DNA of 64,000 nucleotides, taken from the NCBI GenBank assembly GCA_944472135.2, contig OX235266.1:17277925-17341924 (forward strand). Reading direction: 5' to 3'. The DNA comes from Trichobilharzia regenti (Eukaryota; Platyhelminthes; Trematoda; Strigeidida; Schistosomatidae). How positions within the stretch are numbered: the stretch's first letter is position 1; each line of letters starts with the position of its first letter. The notes below the pieces were generated by a model that had not been told where the DNA came from, did not search any database, and saw only the letters and a list, made by a program, of their open reading frames with translations. Shown here in pieces: positions 1 to 10,205 of the stretch. A program made the translations under genes and the position numbers.

Positions 1-270
1 CTGTCACGAACCGACCAAAGTTAGAACTCGCAAGTCATTGAATTCTAGCCCAAGTGGTCGCTGAATGATCAATACGCTTAGTCTCATAACCCACAGGTTC
101 TGGGTTTGATTCCTGACCAGTGTGGTAATAAGCGTGCACCGCTGAAGAGTCGTGCAGACTACGAAACGACGAAACAGCTGGTTGTCAAGTTCCCCTTGGT
201 GTTCAGCTATCTCCTCTAAGTGGTATCGGCTCGAGAGATGATATCTACCATTTTAATCAACTAAGTTAAA
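1..270 (+). repeat. Divergent tRNA-like SINE copy with hammerhead-like segment
   Basis: A box-B-like GGTTCTGGGTTTGATTCC lies near 105-122, followed by a hammerhead-like block at about 135-190. It resembles the Sm-alpha-type repeats elsewhere in the window but has a different body. The left end runs off the window. Confidence 0.55.
135..190 (+). ncRNA. Hammerhead-like motif with intact core, doubtful stem I
   Basis: The core CTGAAGA is at 142-148. Stem II pairs GTCGT (149-153) with ACGAC (166-170), then GAA (171-173). Stem III pairs ACAGC (174-178) with GTTGT (181-185), and the expected cleavage-site C is 186. I could not find a convincing stem I between the flanks (GTGCACCG and AAGTTCCCC), so activity is doubtful. 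Orientation is sense to the TCF/LEF gene. Confidence 0.4.
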
Positions 271-496
271 TCCCTACTTAGCCCCAATCGAATCGAATCT
301 GCCCGAATGTCAACACATTGATATTGTGGTCGCGTTACACTCTGATTGGTAGATTTAAGTCTGCTGACATCATAGCCAATCAGATGACTACGGCCTATAT
401 CGAGTGCTACATATCTATGTTATTGAGGTTCTTTTATTTCCCTATGCAACTAATAATGTTACGAATGCTACTGATGATAAGATTTATCAGTAGTAT

Positions 497-804
497 TGTA
501 ACAACAGAAGACAAGGGCCAGGCAACAGATCGTTTTATCACGGAAATCAACACGTATTTATATAAATTTCACATACATTATTATAGCCTAGTCAAGTAGA
601 CAAACGCAGTCTTCTGATTGGTTGTTTTCGAGTTCCTCGGAAAGTGGAGTCATCTATCGGCGAATCATATTTGCCCACGTTTAAGTCTGATGTGATTGGT
701 TGTTGAAACAGCCTTGTTCATATTTTCTCACGGTCCATATTAGTGACCTAGACATTGACGTAGATTAATATCAGCCAATTGGCTAGCAGGCTGCTCTCAC
801 CACA
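497..804. mobile_element. Solo LTR, family A (308 bp, 4-bp target duplication GTAT)
   Basis: The sequence begins TGTAACAACAGAAGAC and ends CTCACCACA, giving TG...CA ends. GTAT occurs immediately on both sides (493-496 and 805-808). Related copies with their own 4-bp duplications are at 2234-2569, 42647-42985 and 54677-54990, and a two-LTR version is at 8882-9633. A 4-bp duplication fits Gypsy-type integrases, but no integrase is present, so the superfamily is inference. Confidence 0.8.
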
Positions 805-1019
805 GTATACAAAGAGATGTTCATCAGCATAAAAACATCAAGTATAGCAGGGAGATACATTTGATTTCAGAGAAGGTAAACTATACAGCGTTGTACGGAT
901 ACATGGGAGATGTGAATTAGCATAACATGAAGCCCAGAAGTACCACTACACGAAGATCTGTGCAAATAGTGCGTTGAAGATAAGACATACATAATTTAGT
1001 TATAAGATATACCAACTTG

Positions 1020-1250
1020 ATTGTATGGAGGATTTCATCATGAGCTGACATCAGTTAGAGAATCATTGGAAAACCTGCAGGGAGTACTGGGCAGCTGTTT
1101 CGTTAGCCCAGTTTGGGATTCTTCAGCAGTACGCACCCACACCGCCAAAGGTTCGAACCCAGGAACTTCGGGTTACAAGGCGAGCTCGTAGACCAGTGAA
1201 CCACTGAGACCCGATCCAATGGCCCTAGTTAGGCAGTTAACCTGGGGTTC
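1020..1250 (-). repeat. tRNA-derived SINE with hammerhead motif (Sm-alpha type)
   Basis: On the minus strand this copy has a tRNA-like box B (GGTTCGAACC type), then a hammerhead block, then the body ending near CATGATGAAATCC. The hammerhead at 1080-1138 keeps the core CTGAAGA (+ strand TCTTCAG, 1120-1126) and stem I GTACTG/CAGTAC. Stem II carries an extra CT-type bulge, and the last pair of stem III is lost (ACAG/CTGC). Confidence 0.7.
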
Positions 1251-1339
1251 TAATGGGAAGCCGTCATCAGTAGGGTACAGTAGGTCGAAGATGAGGCAGT
1301 AACTCATCGAAGAAGACATTGTGAAATGGTCGCGCTATG

Positions 1340-1575
1340 TCGTGAATTGACAGAAGTTAGAATTCATTGGCTGGCCATTGGATAGGGTCCCAGTGGCTCA
1401 ATGGTCTACGAGCTAGCTCGCCTTGTAACGAGAAGGTCCTGGGTTCGAACCTGTGGTGGTGGGTGCGTGCTGATGTAGAGTCCCAAACTGGTCTGACGAA
1501 ACAGCTGTCCAGCACTCCCAGGTTTTCCAGTGATTCTCTAACTGATGTCATTTCATGATGAAATCCTACAACCAA
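1340..1575 (+). repeat. tRNA-derived SINE with degenerate hammerhead, 120 bp before TCF exon
   Basis: Plus-strand copy: CCAGTGGCTCAATGG (box-A-like) near 1390, GGGTTCGAACC (box B) near 1440, then a hammerhead block with core ATGTAGA instead of CTGANGA, and tail ATGATGAAATCC. It lies in the intron just upstream of the exon at 1695. Confidence 0.75.
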
Positions 1576-1694
1576 TCAAACAAAATCTCTACAAAACCAA
1601 TACTTGAAGATGTATCAATTTCCTAATGAATATTCCTTTACCCAGATCTTTTATCTTCTATCGTTTCAATAATTCCATTTTTCCTTTGTTTTAG

Positions 1695-2129
1695 TTTATT
1701 TTCCGACTGTTCTCAACGTGCTGCGGCGGCTGCCGCTGCCGCCGCGGCAGCTCATGTCCACTTCTTGTCAAGTTTGGCTGTTGCTGCAGCCGCACATTCC
1801 TCGGCTGCTGTATCTCCTCGGTCGTCTTCTTTGCCGAATAGTCTATCGCCGATACTATCTCTGAATGGATCTGTTGAATCAAATAATCTACAGCATTCCA
1901 TTTCTTCTCATTTGGATATACAAACACCATCAGTGCCAACTAGTAGTAGTAATACTATTACTTTTATCCAAGAACCATTCACCTTCTCTGCTCCACATTC
2001 AAAACTTCTGTTGCCGCATACAACAAATCTACTTGATGAAGATGATATTGGAATCTCTATGCATTATAATAAACCGTTTAAACCTATTGGTGGTTTATCT
2101 AGTAGTGATATATGTTCACCGCATACTCT
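1695..2129 (+). CDS. TCF/LEF transcription factor, internal exon upstream of the HMG box
   Basis: This exon has no initiator. It begins after a pyrimidine-rich acceptor (TTTGTTTTAG) with one base completing a codon of an exon left of the window, and it ends at CT before GTAAGT. The reading is open throughout: an 11-alanine run (1720-1752), an Ala/Ser-rich stretch, then Ser/Pro-rich low-complexity sequence with an acidic LDEDD patch. No folded domain is recognised. This is as expected for the variable linker between the N-terminal beta-catenin-binding region and the HMG box of TCF/LEF proteins. Assignment to the gene rests on the exact phase match: CT here plus A at 7934 makes a Leu codon and keeps the HMG-box frame. 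The N-terminal beta-catenin-binding exon is not in the window. A solo LTR sits 104 bp after the donor. Confidence 0.75.
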
Positions 2130-2233
2130 GTAAGTTGAATTGTTTTCTCCATTGTGTTAATGTATGTATGTATGCGTGCATGTGCGTGTATGTGTGTAGC
2201 ACTATGTGTATATTCTTTGGTGTTTAGTTTATC

Positions 2234-2569
2234 CGTAACAACAGAAGACAAGGGCCAGGAAACAGATCGTTTATTAAGCAAATCAACACGTATTTATATA
2301 TTTTCATGTACATTATTATAGCTTATTCAAGCAAACACACACACTCGCCTGATTGGTTGTTTCTCACAGACGGTTGACCTTGCATCTCTTTGTGACTGTT
2401 TGTTGAATGTCAGGCCATCTATAGGTTAACTGTGTCTGTCTACGCAAAGTGTGCTGTGATTGGTTGTTGAATCAGTCTTGTTCATATTTTCTCACGACCA
2501 ATATTTGGGACATAAACATTGACGTAAATTAATGTCTACCAATTTGACTAACAGCCTGCTCTCATCACA
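2234..2569. mobile_element. Solo LTR, family A (336 bp)
   Basis: Same family as 497-804: starts CGTAACAACAGAAGAC (TG changed to CG) and ends CTCATCACA. The flanking 4-mers TATC and TATA are a near match, consistent with a decayed target duplication. Confidence 0.7.
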
Positions 2570-2582
2570 TATATATCATTCT

Positions 2583-3245
2583 ATGAGTGAGACTATTCGT
2601 GGCCATTGAAAGTGGTAGACATCGGAAGGCCAGCTGTCTTTGATCATAGGTGCCAGCGTTCTATCTCCCGTGTGAAGTGGAATAATAGGATGAGCAATAT
2701 TGAGGTTAGGCTTCCGTCGAGTGCTAGGTAAGGAGGGGGAAATCAATCGACGAGGCTGTGAAGTTACATCGACTGATGTGGTTACGACATGTGTTACGCA
2801 TGCCCGCCTAGTCATCGCCTTCCTCGACAACAGGCAATGCTAGCTGACATAGAGTCAGGCTGGAAAATAGCTAGCAGCGGTCAAACCAAAACATGGAACC
2901 TGTCAATGAAATCCGGTCATTTAGGTAAGTGTAGACTTCCTGAATGACTGGTTGAGGTCCTCGGAACGGTAAAAACCAATGACGGCTGGGGACAATCGGT
3001 GATATGGCTCAAACTCATCGTTCTCAGTAGCTGGCGCAGATGCATCCACTCCTTGTGACTTATGATTTCCAATCAAACTATATTGTTCTTCGTTATTTTT
3101 ATTCCTTTGTCTCACACCTCTGTTTACTGTCTCTATTATGCATTTCTTCTACTTTCTTGTCTCTCTTTGTGTGCTACAAGGAGGGAGTGTGGCGACTTGA
3201 ACTGTCGTACATCAGTGCAAAGTTCTATGTTGAAGCCAGACAGGT
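2583..3245 (+). mobile_element. 5'-truncated LINE, 3' tail family B
   Basis: The sequence aligns by eye with 16140-16720, 29030-29680 and 32465-33795. The conceptual C-terminal protein has the recurring pattern of a schistosome endonuclease/RT tail (RRAML-like and QWLETIGDMAQ-like blocks), here broken by frameshifts. These copies end in a short (ACAG)n-like tail, which is weak in this one. No RT catalytic core is present. Confidence 0.7.
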
Positions 3246-3429
3246 TTTTGATGTATCCTAGTTATCGTGTCTATTCTATTTTAGACTGAATTGTATTCAT
3301 GTGGTTTCTGGGTTAATTTGTATTTCCCATTGATTTATTGATTATGTTGGAGTGTAATGCTTAGCCCACCTCCACTGATATATTACAGCTTCTGGTATGA
3401 ACGCTTCGACAATAATGTCTTAGGATATT

Positions 3430-3600
3430 ACCGTGAAGTTATTGAGATTGAAGGTGATGGCCAACAGCGGAATCCAGGATGCCTAGGGTTTGAATCCTTT
3501 GTGGAAACGCCATGTGTAGATACATCCAGTTGACACTAGTCCCGAATAGAACGAAATGTGCATCTTGAAGCCCCTAGGCTAGTTTCCATCAATCGAAACG
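3430..3600 (+). repeat. tRNA-like repeat with very degenerate hammerhead block
   Basis: A box-B-like GGGTTTGAATCC near 3488 is followed by CATCCAGTTGACACTAGTCC and AGAACGAAATGTGCATC. The order resembles an Sm-alpha hammerhead (stem I, core, stem II, GAAA, short stem III), but the core is TTGACAC rather than CTGATGA. A second member of this subfamily is near 63640-63800. Confidence 0.4.
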
Positions 3601-3989
3601 GTTAAACTATGTGCGCAATTACCTTCGTGGAGAATTATACTTCTCCAGGAAAGAGTTAAGCGAAATAACTTTGTGTGTGTGTGTTTTAGAATTGTATCAA
3701 GTTGAGTGATAATGACCGGGCTAGCTTGAGTCTAACACCTCTATGCACCTCGTTAAAATACACAACACCACTGCTACTTAACCTTCAAAGCTGAAGATTG
3801 AAACCGTATTGATCCATATTCCGAAATGCGAGAGAATGCAAGCAGAGCAACAGTAAAGGATAGATACCCACGGTCAAATGACCCTGAACCAACCAATCAC
3901 ATCATTGAATACTACAAAACGATGCTTTCCATAGTTTTCGTTATAAGTTAGGGTTAGAGTAGAGTGGTTGTCACCACTTCAGTTGACAA

Positions 3990-4720
3990 CTCCCTATGCG
4001 CTCTCACCTGGCTGCATGAGTTCGAGTAGAGTGTGTTGATCAGTGTGATGTATTTTCTCGGCATCCTCTTCACAGCCAGAGTACCTCTCAGTCGACGTCC
4101 ACAAATATGATGATTGTTGAACTCCGGTAAGTATGCCTATGTCCTGAAATCTGTCGAAGACTGAAGATATGATCAATACACCCTCTTCCTGGTATAAAGT
4201 TTACCTGGTTCTCTTGTGTTTGTTCCTCTCAAGGATCGCTTAGTCTACGCATGATTATTGAGCCTAGAAATTCAGATAAGATATTAGTCAAGCTAATCCC
4301 TCTGTGATTATCACAGGAAGACTTGTTTCCCTTCTTGTACATAGGGATGATCAGTGTCTTACACCAACCCGATGGGACTTCCTCTGATTCCCAGACGCTG
4401 CCTAGAACCTCAGTTAATGCAGTCAGTAAACTGTCTCCACCGTACTGAAATACCTTTGGAGTCATTCCATCTGGTCCTGCTGCTTCCCCTCGTTTCAGAT
4501 TAGTGATAGCTTTAATAACCTCAGTTAGGGACAGAGGACCTGTGTTTATATCCCATTCAGGGAGGTGTTGGATGTTCGGTAAGTTGAGCATGGCTGTGGG
4601 CCAATTGAACTACCCCTCAAAGTGATCTTCCCAACATTCCCAGTCGTCTATCCTGGAAGCTAATTATTGTGCCATTTTTCTCAGAGATTGTTTCACTTAT
4701 CATTTCCATTTTTCACCACC
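3990..4720 (-). mobile_element. LINE reverse transcriptase fragment (RTE/SR2-like)
   Basis: The minus strand encodes an RT N-terminal half at 4229-4591, with a GPDGMTPKVFQYGG-type block (RT domain 1), an LIIPMYKKG block and a DNHRGISLTN block (RT domains 2a/2). The frame then breaks and continues at 3994-4176 with a QVNFIPGRGCIDHIFSL-type segment followed by a premature stop. These are established landmarks of non-LTR reverse transcriptases. The YxDD catalytic block and the endonuclease are missing, so this is a dead fragment. It lies in intron 1 of TCF, antisense. Confidence 0.8.
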
Positions 4721-4724
4721 TCTT

Positions 4725-5990
4725 TCCCTGATAAGTCTAAAATAGTTATCCGATGTTGTCTATCACCGATGCCTTAACTACCTCCTTTGCTTATTGTTGT
4801 TGTTTTTATTGAGTTGACTACCTAATTAATTCATAATCTCTGTTTTCATTCACTCAGTATTATGATTAATATGATTATTACTATTATTATTATGAGCAAT
4901 AACAATATTATTATTACTAGCATTACTACTATTCACTTCTTCATTAGCGCGCTCTATTTATTTATCATATTTATTAAGCGTTTCCACTTTTTTAAATGCT
5001 TACAATCATGTGCTCGCCTATGTGTGTCTGTATATGCATTATTTACGTTGTGCGTTATTTATGTATGTTTTGCTTTGTGTGCTGCATGTATGTGTATTTT
5101 TATACTCTGCTTTTATGCAATAGAGGATTATGCCATACAAAGATGCATAAATATACAATCCAACCAATCATGTTTAAGCATTTATGAGATTGTGTGTATG
5201 TATTAATGGCGGTATTAGTGTGTGTATGTGTGTGTGCGTACGCACTAGTTGAAGTGTGATTGGTTGAGTAAGTCTATACAAGTAATAAGTAGGCCTACAA
5301 TTGATTTATTGTCATATATCCGTGTCATGCATACATTAATAATTTTATATACATATATATTCATATATACAACAAAAAATATTTAAATAAATTGAATATA
5401 CATTTCTTTGTACTATAGGTAATTGAAACGTTACATAGAATAGATAGACAATTGTTTCTAATATATCTACGGCTCATATTCGTCTGAAGTACAAGACAAG
5501 AGAGAGAGAGAGGATTAAGACAAAATTATTCAAATTATGAAGATGAATATGGAAAAAAAACAATAAATGGGACTAGCAACTAAATACTGATATACATGTA
5601 GAGAGAGAGGAAGATAAAATCAGATTGTTTGTCTTTTGTGTTCCAACTGCCAGCCTCACATGACCTCTTATACGTCATGCCATATGCTTCCCATTTGGTT
5701 TTCATTTTATAGTCTATTTTGGAGTGCGATATCCTCTTGATTGTCTCTTCAGTGCATCCTCGTTGCTTATTCTTTCTGACTGCCTGGTTTAAAAGTCGAT
5801 CTTTAGTCTATAAATGAGGATATGAAATTAGGAATTTCACCTTTTAAAAAGAGTTGGTTAGTATCACCAGTCGAAACACAACAACTATGTGTGACTCAAA
5901 AGCTGGTGCTGAAGAATTGAGCTCCAGCTAGTGTTGCGTCAATTATTTTCAAATCAAATCATGAGGTGTGTGTGATATCACTTCACAGAA
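4725..5990. other. AT-rich intron sequence, no gene seen
   Basis: ATT/TAT-rich low-complexity tracts and GT-rich patches. The open stretches here are compositional only. I see nothing assignable. Confidence 0.5.
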
Positions 5991-6289
5991 GTGCTGAGAA
6001 ACAGGTAGCACTGGAATGCTCTTTCATCGTAGCTTCTTGGCTCTGCTAGAAATCGAACATAAAACCTCCTGGGTGGTACGAGAGGAACCCGTTGTCGATT
6101 CAGACACTGGAAGGAAATCCAGTGTTCTGTGTCTATTTATCGTCATCCTCGACCTCGTAAAACCTGCTGGTCACGATGTCTCACTGGAACTCATACTGCA
6201 GTCGGTCACTAGAATGAGCATCAGGTTTGTTTTACAAGTTTCAGCTTCTAACGCTGTTATTGATTTTAGGCTTGATTACGGATTGATGT

Positions 6290-6430
6290 GAGTTACAGAA
6301 TCATCGAAAACCAGCAGAGTGTGTACTAGAAAGCTATTTCGTCCTACTTTCGGTACATTCCATCAGTAAGCACTCCATACCCGGTTCGAGCCAGTTGACC
6401 AATCAGTCATTGAGACGGGATCCAATCACC
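6290..6430 (-). repeat. Degraded Sm-alpha-type SINE copy
   Basis: Minus-strand copy recognisable from TTTCGTCC and GTACACACTC-like hammerhead remnants and the CCAGTTGACCAATCAG tRNA-like section. The core is degraded. Confidence 0.5.
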
Positions 6431-6599
6431 CACCCATCAGTCTTAACGTCTGCCACTTCCCGATATATATAGCCATCGTGCAATTGATTTACCCTCACAC
6501 GCCTGATTTGGTAGATCTCACTGCTTGGGGAATTGCGCCTACTTGAACAGATACATCTAGCACTGTGTACATTCTTGTTTTATATTATTTCCATGTCAG

Positions 6600-6820
6600 T
6601 ATTGTGCGTTGGTGGTGCAGCGGTAGAATGCTTGCCAACCGCGCTGGTGGTCCGGGGTTCGCTCCCCTACCGACGCACTCCAAAAACCTCTCTAAGCCAG
6701 TATTAAGACTCGTAAAGAGGGAAGGTTGGGCATGTGGATAGTAATCAACGCCACTGCTCCTGAAACTTTAGGCCTCTAGCTTGAAGCCCTATGTTCCACT
6801 AGGAACGTAAAAGAATGCAA
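6600..6820 (+). repeat. tRNA-headed SINE, family T1
   Basis: The head is a tRNA-like sequence (TGCGTTGGTGGTGCAGCGG, box B GGTTCGCTCCC, closing GACGCAC). The body runs through CTCTAAGCCAGT and GAGGGAAGGTTGGGCAT to the 3' end TTGAAGCCCTATGTTCCAC followed by TAGGAAC. That last segment is the same as the 3' end of the RTE/SR2-like LINE copies here. Confidence 0.75.
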
Positions 6821-6857
6821 AAAGATGTCAGTGTTAAATTCTTTTATTTCCCATAAT

Positions 6858-7300
6858 TCCTTTGTTTAAAATTTGATCACGGATCGATATCAGTTAGAGA
6901 AACCATTTGAAAAGCACCAGCGAGTATTGGACAGCTGTTTCATCTCCACAGTTTGGGATTCACCGGCAGTACTCACCACCCATGACCTGGGTTCCCAACA
7001 CAGGATCGTCCAGTTACAATTGAAACTCACAGATTACTTTTCAAAAGAGGAGGTTCATACGAAACTTGATCTGTTTCACTTTTGATCACGTGTTAATGTT
7101 AATTAGAATTCATTGGCCATTAGATTCCAGTGTGAGTGGATAAATTGTAAACGCGTTCGACCTCATTATCCAGGCGGTGCTGGTTTCGATTCCTGCGGTG
7201 TCAGTGTGCGCTGTCGATAAGTCCCAAACTAGAAGCTAAAGAAACAGCCTTTCGACACTCCCCAGTTGGCTTTCAATCCATGACGAAATATGAAACTTAC
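6858..7300. repeat. Two degraded Sm-alpha-type SINE copies, opposite strands
   Basis: Minus copy at about 6858-7080 with hammerhead core CCGGTGA (U4 lost), and plus copy at about 7100-7290 with core TCGATAA. Both are too degraded to be active. Confidence 0.6.
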
Positions 7301-7359
7301 TGAATCCCTAAAAACAAACTCATGAAAATTAATATGATGCCTATTCAAATGTTAGTTTG

Positions 7360-7830
7360 TAGGGATTTGATTGGTTACAGGATTTCATCATGAGCTGGCA
7401 TTAATTAGAGAACCATTGGATAACCTGGGAGTACTGGACACTTGAATATCAATAAGATGCTCACTAGCGACTAGCCCTATTCAGGTAGGTAGTTACCTGG
7501 AGTTCTAGTAAGATGTCGTGACCAGTAGGGTGCAGCTGGTCGGGTGTGAGGACAAATACTCGCCGAAGACATTGGCTAGGGGGCGCGCTATATCGTGAAT
7601 TGGCAGAAGTTAGAATTCATGCACTAGCCATTGGATCGGGTCCAGTAGCCTAATGGTCTACGAGTTTGCTCGTCTTGTAACCAGAAGGTCCTGGGTTCGA
7701 ACCCCGCAGTGTGGGTGCGTACTGATGAAGAGTCCCAAACTAGATTCCCAAATTTGCTGTCCAGTACTCCGGACTGGTTTTTCCAATGGTTCTCTAACTA
7801 ATGTCAAGCTCATGATGAAATCCTGTAACC
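7360..7830 (+). repeat. Long Sm-alpha-type repeat, 100 bp before HMG exon
   Basis: A full-length-looking copy. The 5' part (GATGCTCACTAGCGACTAGC, 7456-7475, then GACCAGTAGGGTGCAG) is followed by the tRNA-like section (box B GGGTTCGAACCCC near 7693), a hammerhead block with core ATGAAGA and a disrupted stem II, and the tail ATGATGAAATCCTGTAACC. A reversed tail fragment (7378-7440) abuts its 5' end. Confidence 0.75.
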
Positions 7831-7933
7831 TCTTTTATTGATATCAATCCATAATGAAAATTGAAGGAAACTCTTTTATATATTGTGTGCTTTATAACTC
7901 TTCTTCGTTGTCTTCTTCTTTCTCTTCTAAAAG

Positions 7934-8744
7934 ATCCCGAAAATCTATCGACCATCCAGTAATCAAAAAGCATGCTAGTTCCCCAATCACATCGAATATC
8001 ATCGCTTCCCCACCGCCTCAGCCTCTACCATCTTCAATACTCCTGCCACCACCATCGTCAACTGATTATTGTCCTATGATGATCAATTCAAGATTTAATT
8101 ATAACTTTCAAAGAATTTCACCAGAATTAGGTACAGAGGGCAATTGTAGTAGTAGAATGAATCTGTTGATGATGAACAGACAGCATAACCAACAACAACA
8201 ACAACAACAAGGTTATTCAACGTCAACTCCAGCCTCTACTCCACGTGGAAGAGGTGGTAGCAGTAGTAATCAAGCCAATGTAATAATGAATACAACCAAT
8301 AAGACTTCGTCTTCTTCTTCGAATGCCCCTCTCAAGAGTGATCCTACTCATCCTCATAACCAACACCACCACCATCAGCATCATCATCGATCGAATTCTA
8401 GTTCCACAATAACGACAGCAGCGTCTACCACCACTGTTACGACTACTGCTACTATTAGCCCTATGAATACTTCTATTAAAACGACTGGTAATAATAATAA
8501 TAGTAATGGGAATAATAATAATAACTCAACAACCACAACTACGAAACGTGTTCATATTAAAAAACCATTAAATGCATTTATGCTATTTATGAAAGATATG
8601 CGCTCAAAAGTACAAGAGGAATGTACGCTGAAAGAATCTGCTGCAATTAATCAAATTCTAGGTAAAAAATGGCATGAGTTATCACGTGAAAAACAAGCAA
8701 AATATTATGAAATGGCTAGAAAAGAAAAAGAAATTCATCATCAG
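7934..8744 (+). CDS. TCF/LEF transcription factor, exon with HMG-box DNA-binding domain
   Basis: TCF/LEF proteins bind Wnt-response DNA through an HMG box and switch from repressors to activators when beta-catenin docks. Here about 207 codons of low-complexity linker (Ser/Pro, poly-Gln, His-rich, Asn/Thr-rich runs) precede the HMG box. The box starts near 8556 with [16 protein letters not shown], then [29 protein letters not shown] and EMARKEKE. These blocks are diagnostic of TCF/LEF rather than SOX. The acceptor is TCTTCTAAAAG with a strong pyrimidine tract. The first base A completes a Leu codon with the previous exon's CT. The donor is CAG|GTATGT in phase 0, and the box continues into the exon at 15585. 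Trinucleotide runs (CAA at about 8190, AAT at 8493) probably vary between isolates. Confidence 0.95.
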
Positions 8745-8881
8745 GTATGTAAGGTTGCTTATTTTGTTGCATTTTTTGTTTGTTTGTTTGTTTGTTCTTT
8801 TTGTTGTTGTTGTTGTCAGATGAAATGGGTGCGTGGGTCGGTGATCTCCTCTGCCTTCTCCTTACTTTCTCCTCATACTTC

Positions 8882-9633
8882 TGTAACAACAGAAGACAAG
8901 AGCCAGGAAACAGATCATCTATATGTTAACTGTATCCGCCTACGCAAAGCCTTCCTTCTCATTTTTCTCACGACCAATTTTGGGGGCATAAACATTGACG
9001 TAAATTACTGTCCACCAATTTTGACTAACAGCCAGTTCTTACCAAACTCGTCCCCCCGTCAAAGACTTGCCCCTGAAGTTGGTTCGATTCTCTTGGTTCT
9101 AGGGGCTTTGCTCGTTTGTGTTGCTGTCTGGAATCTCAGGACTCGCTGATGTTCACCTGTTTCTCTTTGTTCACCATTGCGATTGTGTCTGTATAAACCC
9201 ATCTCAACGTGACCATATGTGGTCCTTCCCACTTTGGAGACTCTTTCCCTGACTCTGTCGCACATTCGTCAGTATTTTGCATCACACTTTCATATGCTGA
9301 TTTATCCCGACCTCCCAGCAGCGTCCCAAGTAGCAGCCTCATCGCTGACAGATCTTGAACGCCACTTAACTGCACAGAAGCCTCGTAGTCCTGCCCGAAG
9401 TTCAATGTCTCCATCAAAAACTGCAGGGCATAGGCTTTCCATTTGTCGGTAGGCAGCGACACTAAATGTAATAACCAATGACAAGGGCCAGGTAACAGAT
9501 CATCTATATGTTAACTGTATCCGCCTACGCAAAGCCTTTCTTCTCATATTTCTCACGACCAATATTGGGGACATGAACATTGACGTAAATTACTGTCCAC
9601 CAATTTTGACTAACAGCCAGCTGTCACCACACT
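8882..9633 (-). mobile_element. Small two-LTR element of family A with gag-like remnant
   Basis: Both outer borders carry the 4-bp duplication CTTC. The outer ends are TGTAACAACAG and GTCACCACA. The two LTRs (about 8882-9041 and 9467-9633) share an internal deletion relative to the 310-340-bp solo LTRs. Between them is about 425 bp whose minus strand has one open reading (9136-9462) opening with PTDKWKAYALQFLME, possibly the start of a gag protein. Minus-strand orientation is inferred from a purine-rich CGGGGGGACGAG beside the 9041 LTR. There are no protease, RT or integrase sequences, so it is non-autonomous. It sits 138 bp after the HMG exon donor. Confidence 0.7.
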
Positions 9634-9779
9634 TCTCCTTCTACTCCTCTCTGTCTCCATCATGAAAAGAATGGGGAAAATAGTATGAGAAGAATAACTT
9701 TGTCATGATAAAATGATTGTGAATGAATTTCAAAATTATATTTTGGTTTGCTTGTACCAATTTTAAATTGGTCAAGGTA

Positions 9780-9950
9780 TAAGAGAGAAGTGTGTAACGC
9801 AACGGTGACCTTGAGTGCGTGCTAGTCGTTGGATGACTGTGGGGCTAGCATTATTATTGTTATTATAGCGCCATTATGAAGGAATTGTGGTGCAAATTTC
9901 ATCCCGATCTCGTTTTCAAGTACTGTTTTGATTAAGATTACTTAAGCGTT
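9780..9950. repeat. Unclassified dispersed repeat, shared with 62100-62290
   Basis: GTGCAAATTTCATCCC, TTCAAGTACTGTTT and GTGACCTTGA-like blocks recur in the same order at 62100-62290, and in part near 18450-18640. No coding content seen. Confidence 0.5.
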
Positions 9951-9957
9951 TGGGATG

Positions 9958-10205
9958 TGCGTCAGTGGCGTAGCGGTAGAATGCTGGCCGACAACGCATG
10001 TGGTCCGGGGTTCGATCCCCGGTCGATGCACTGCTTTATGCTTTACCTCGCTAAGCCAGTGTTAAAAGTGGTAAAGAGGGAAGGTTGGCCATCAGGCTAG
10101 CAATCTCATCCTGTAAAAATAATAAATACCACTGCTACCGAAACTTCAAGTCCCTCACTTGAAGCCTTTGTTTCCACTGGGAGCGTTAAGGAATGGCTAA
10201 AAACG
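9958..10205 (+). repeat. tRNA-headed SINE, family T1
   Basis: The head TGCGTCAGTGGCGTAGCGG with box B GGTTCGATCCC is followed by the T1 body (CTCGCTAAGCCAGTG, GAGGGAAGGTTGGCCAT) and a 3' end near TTCCACTGGGAGCGTTAAGG. Confidence 0.75.

Noticed and set aside
318..599. Protein-coding reading at the left edge (possible N-terminal TCF exon)
   Set aside because: Half of it is LTR family A sequence and it has no beta-catenin-binding pattern.
9219..9452. Plus-strand open reading in the mini LTR element
   Set aside because: Antisense to the longer minus-strand reading that fits the inferred element orientation; no recognisable domain.
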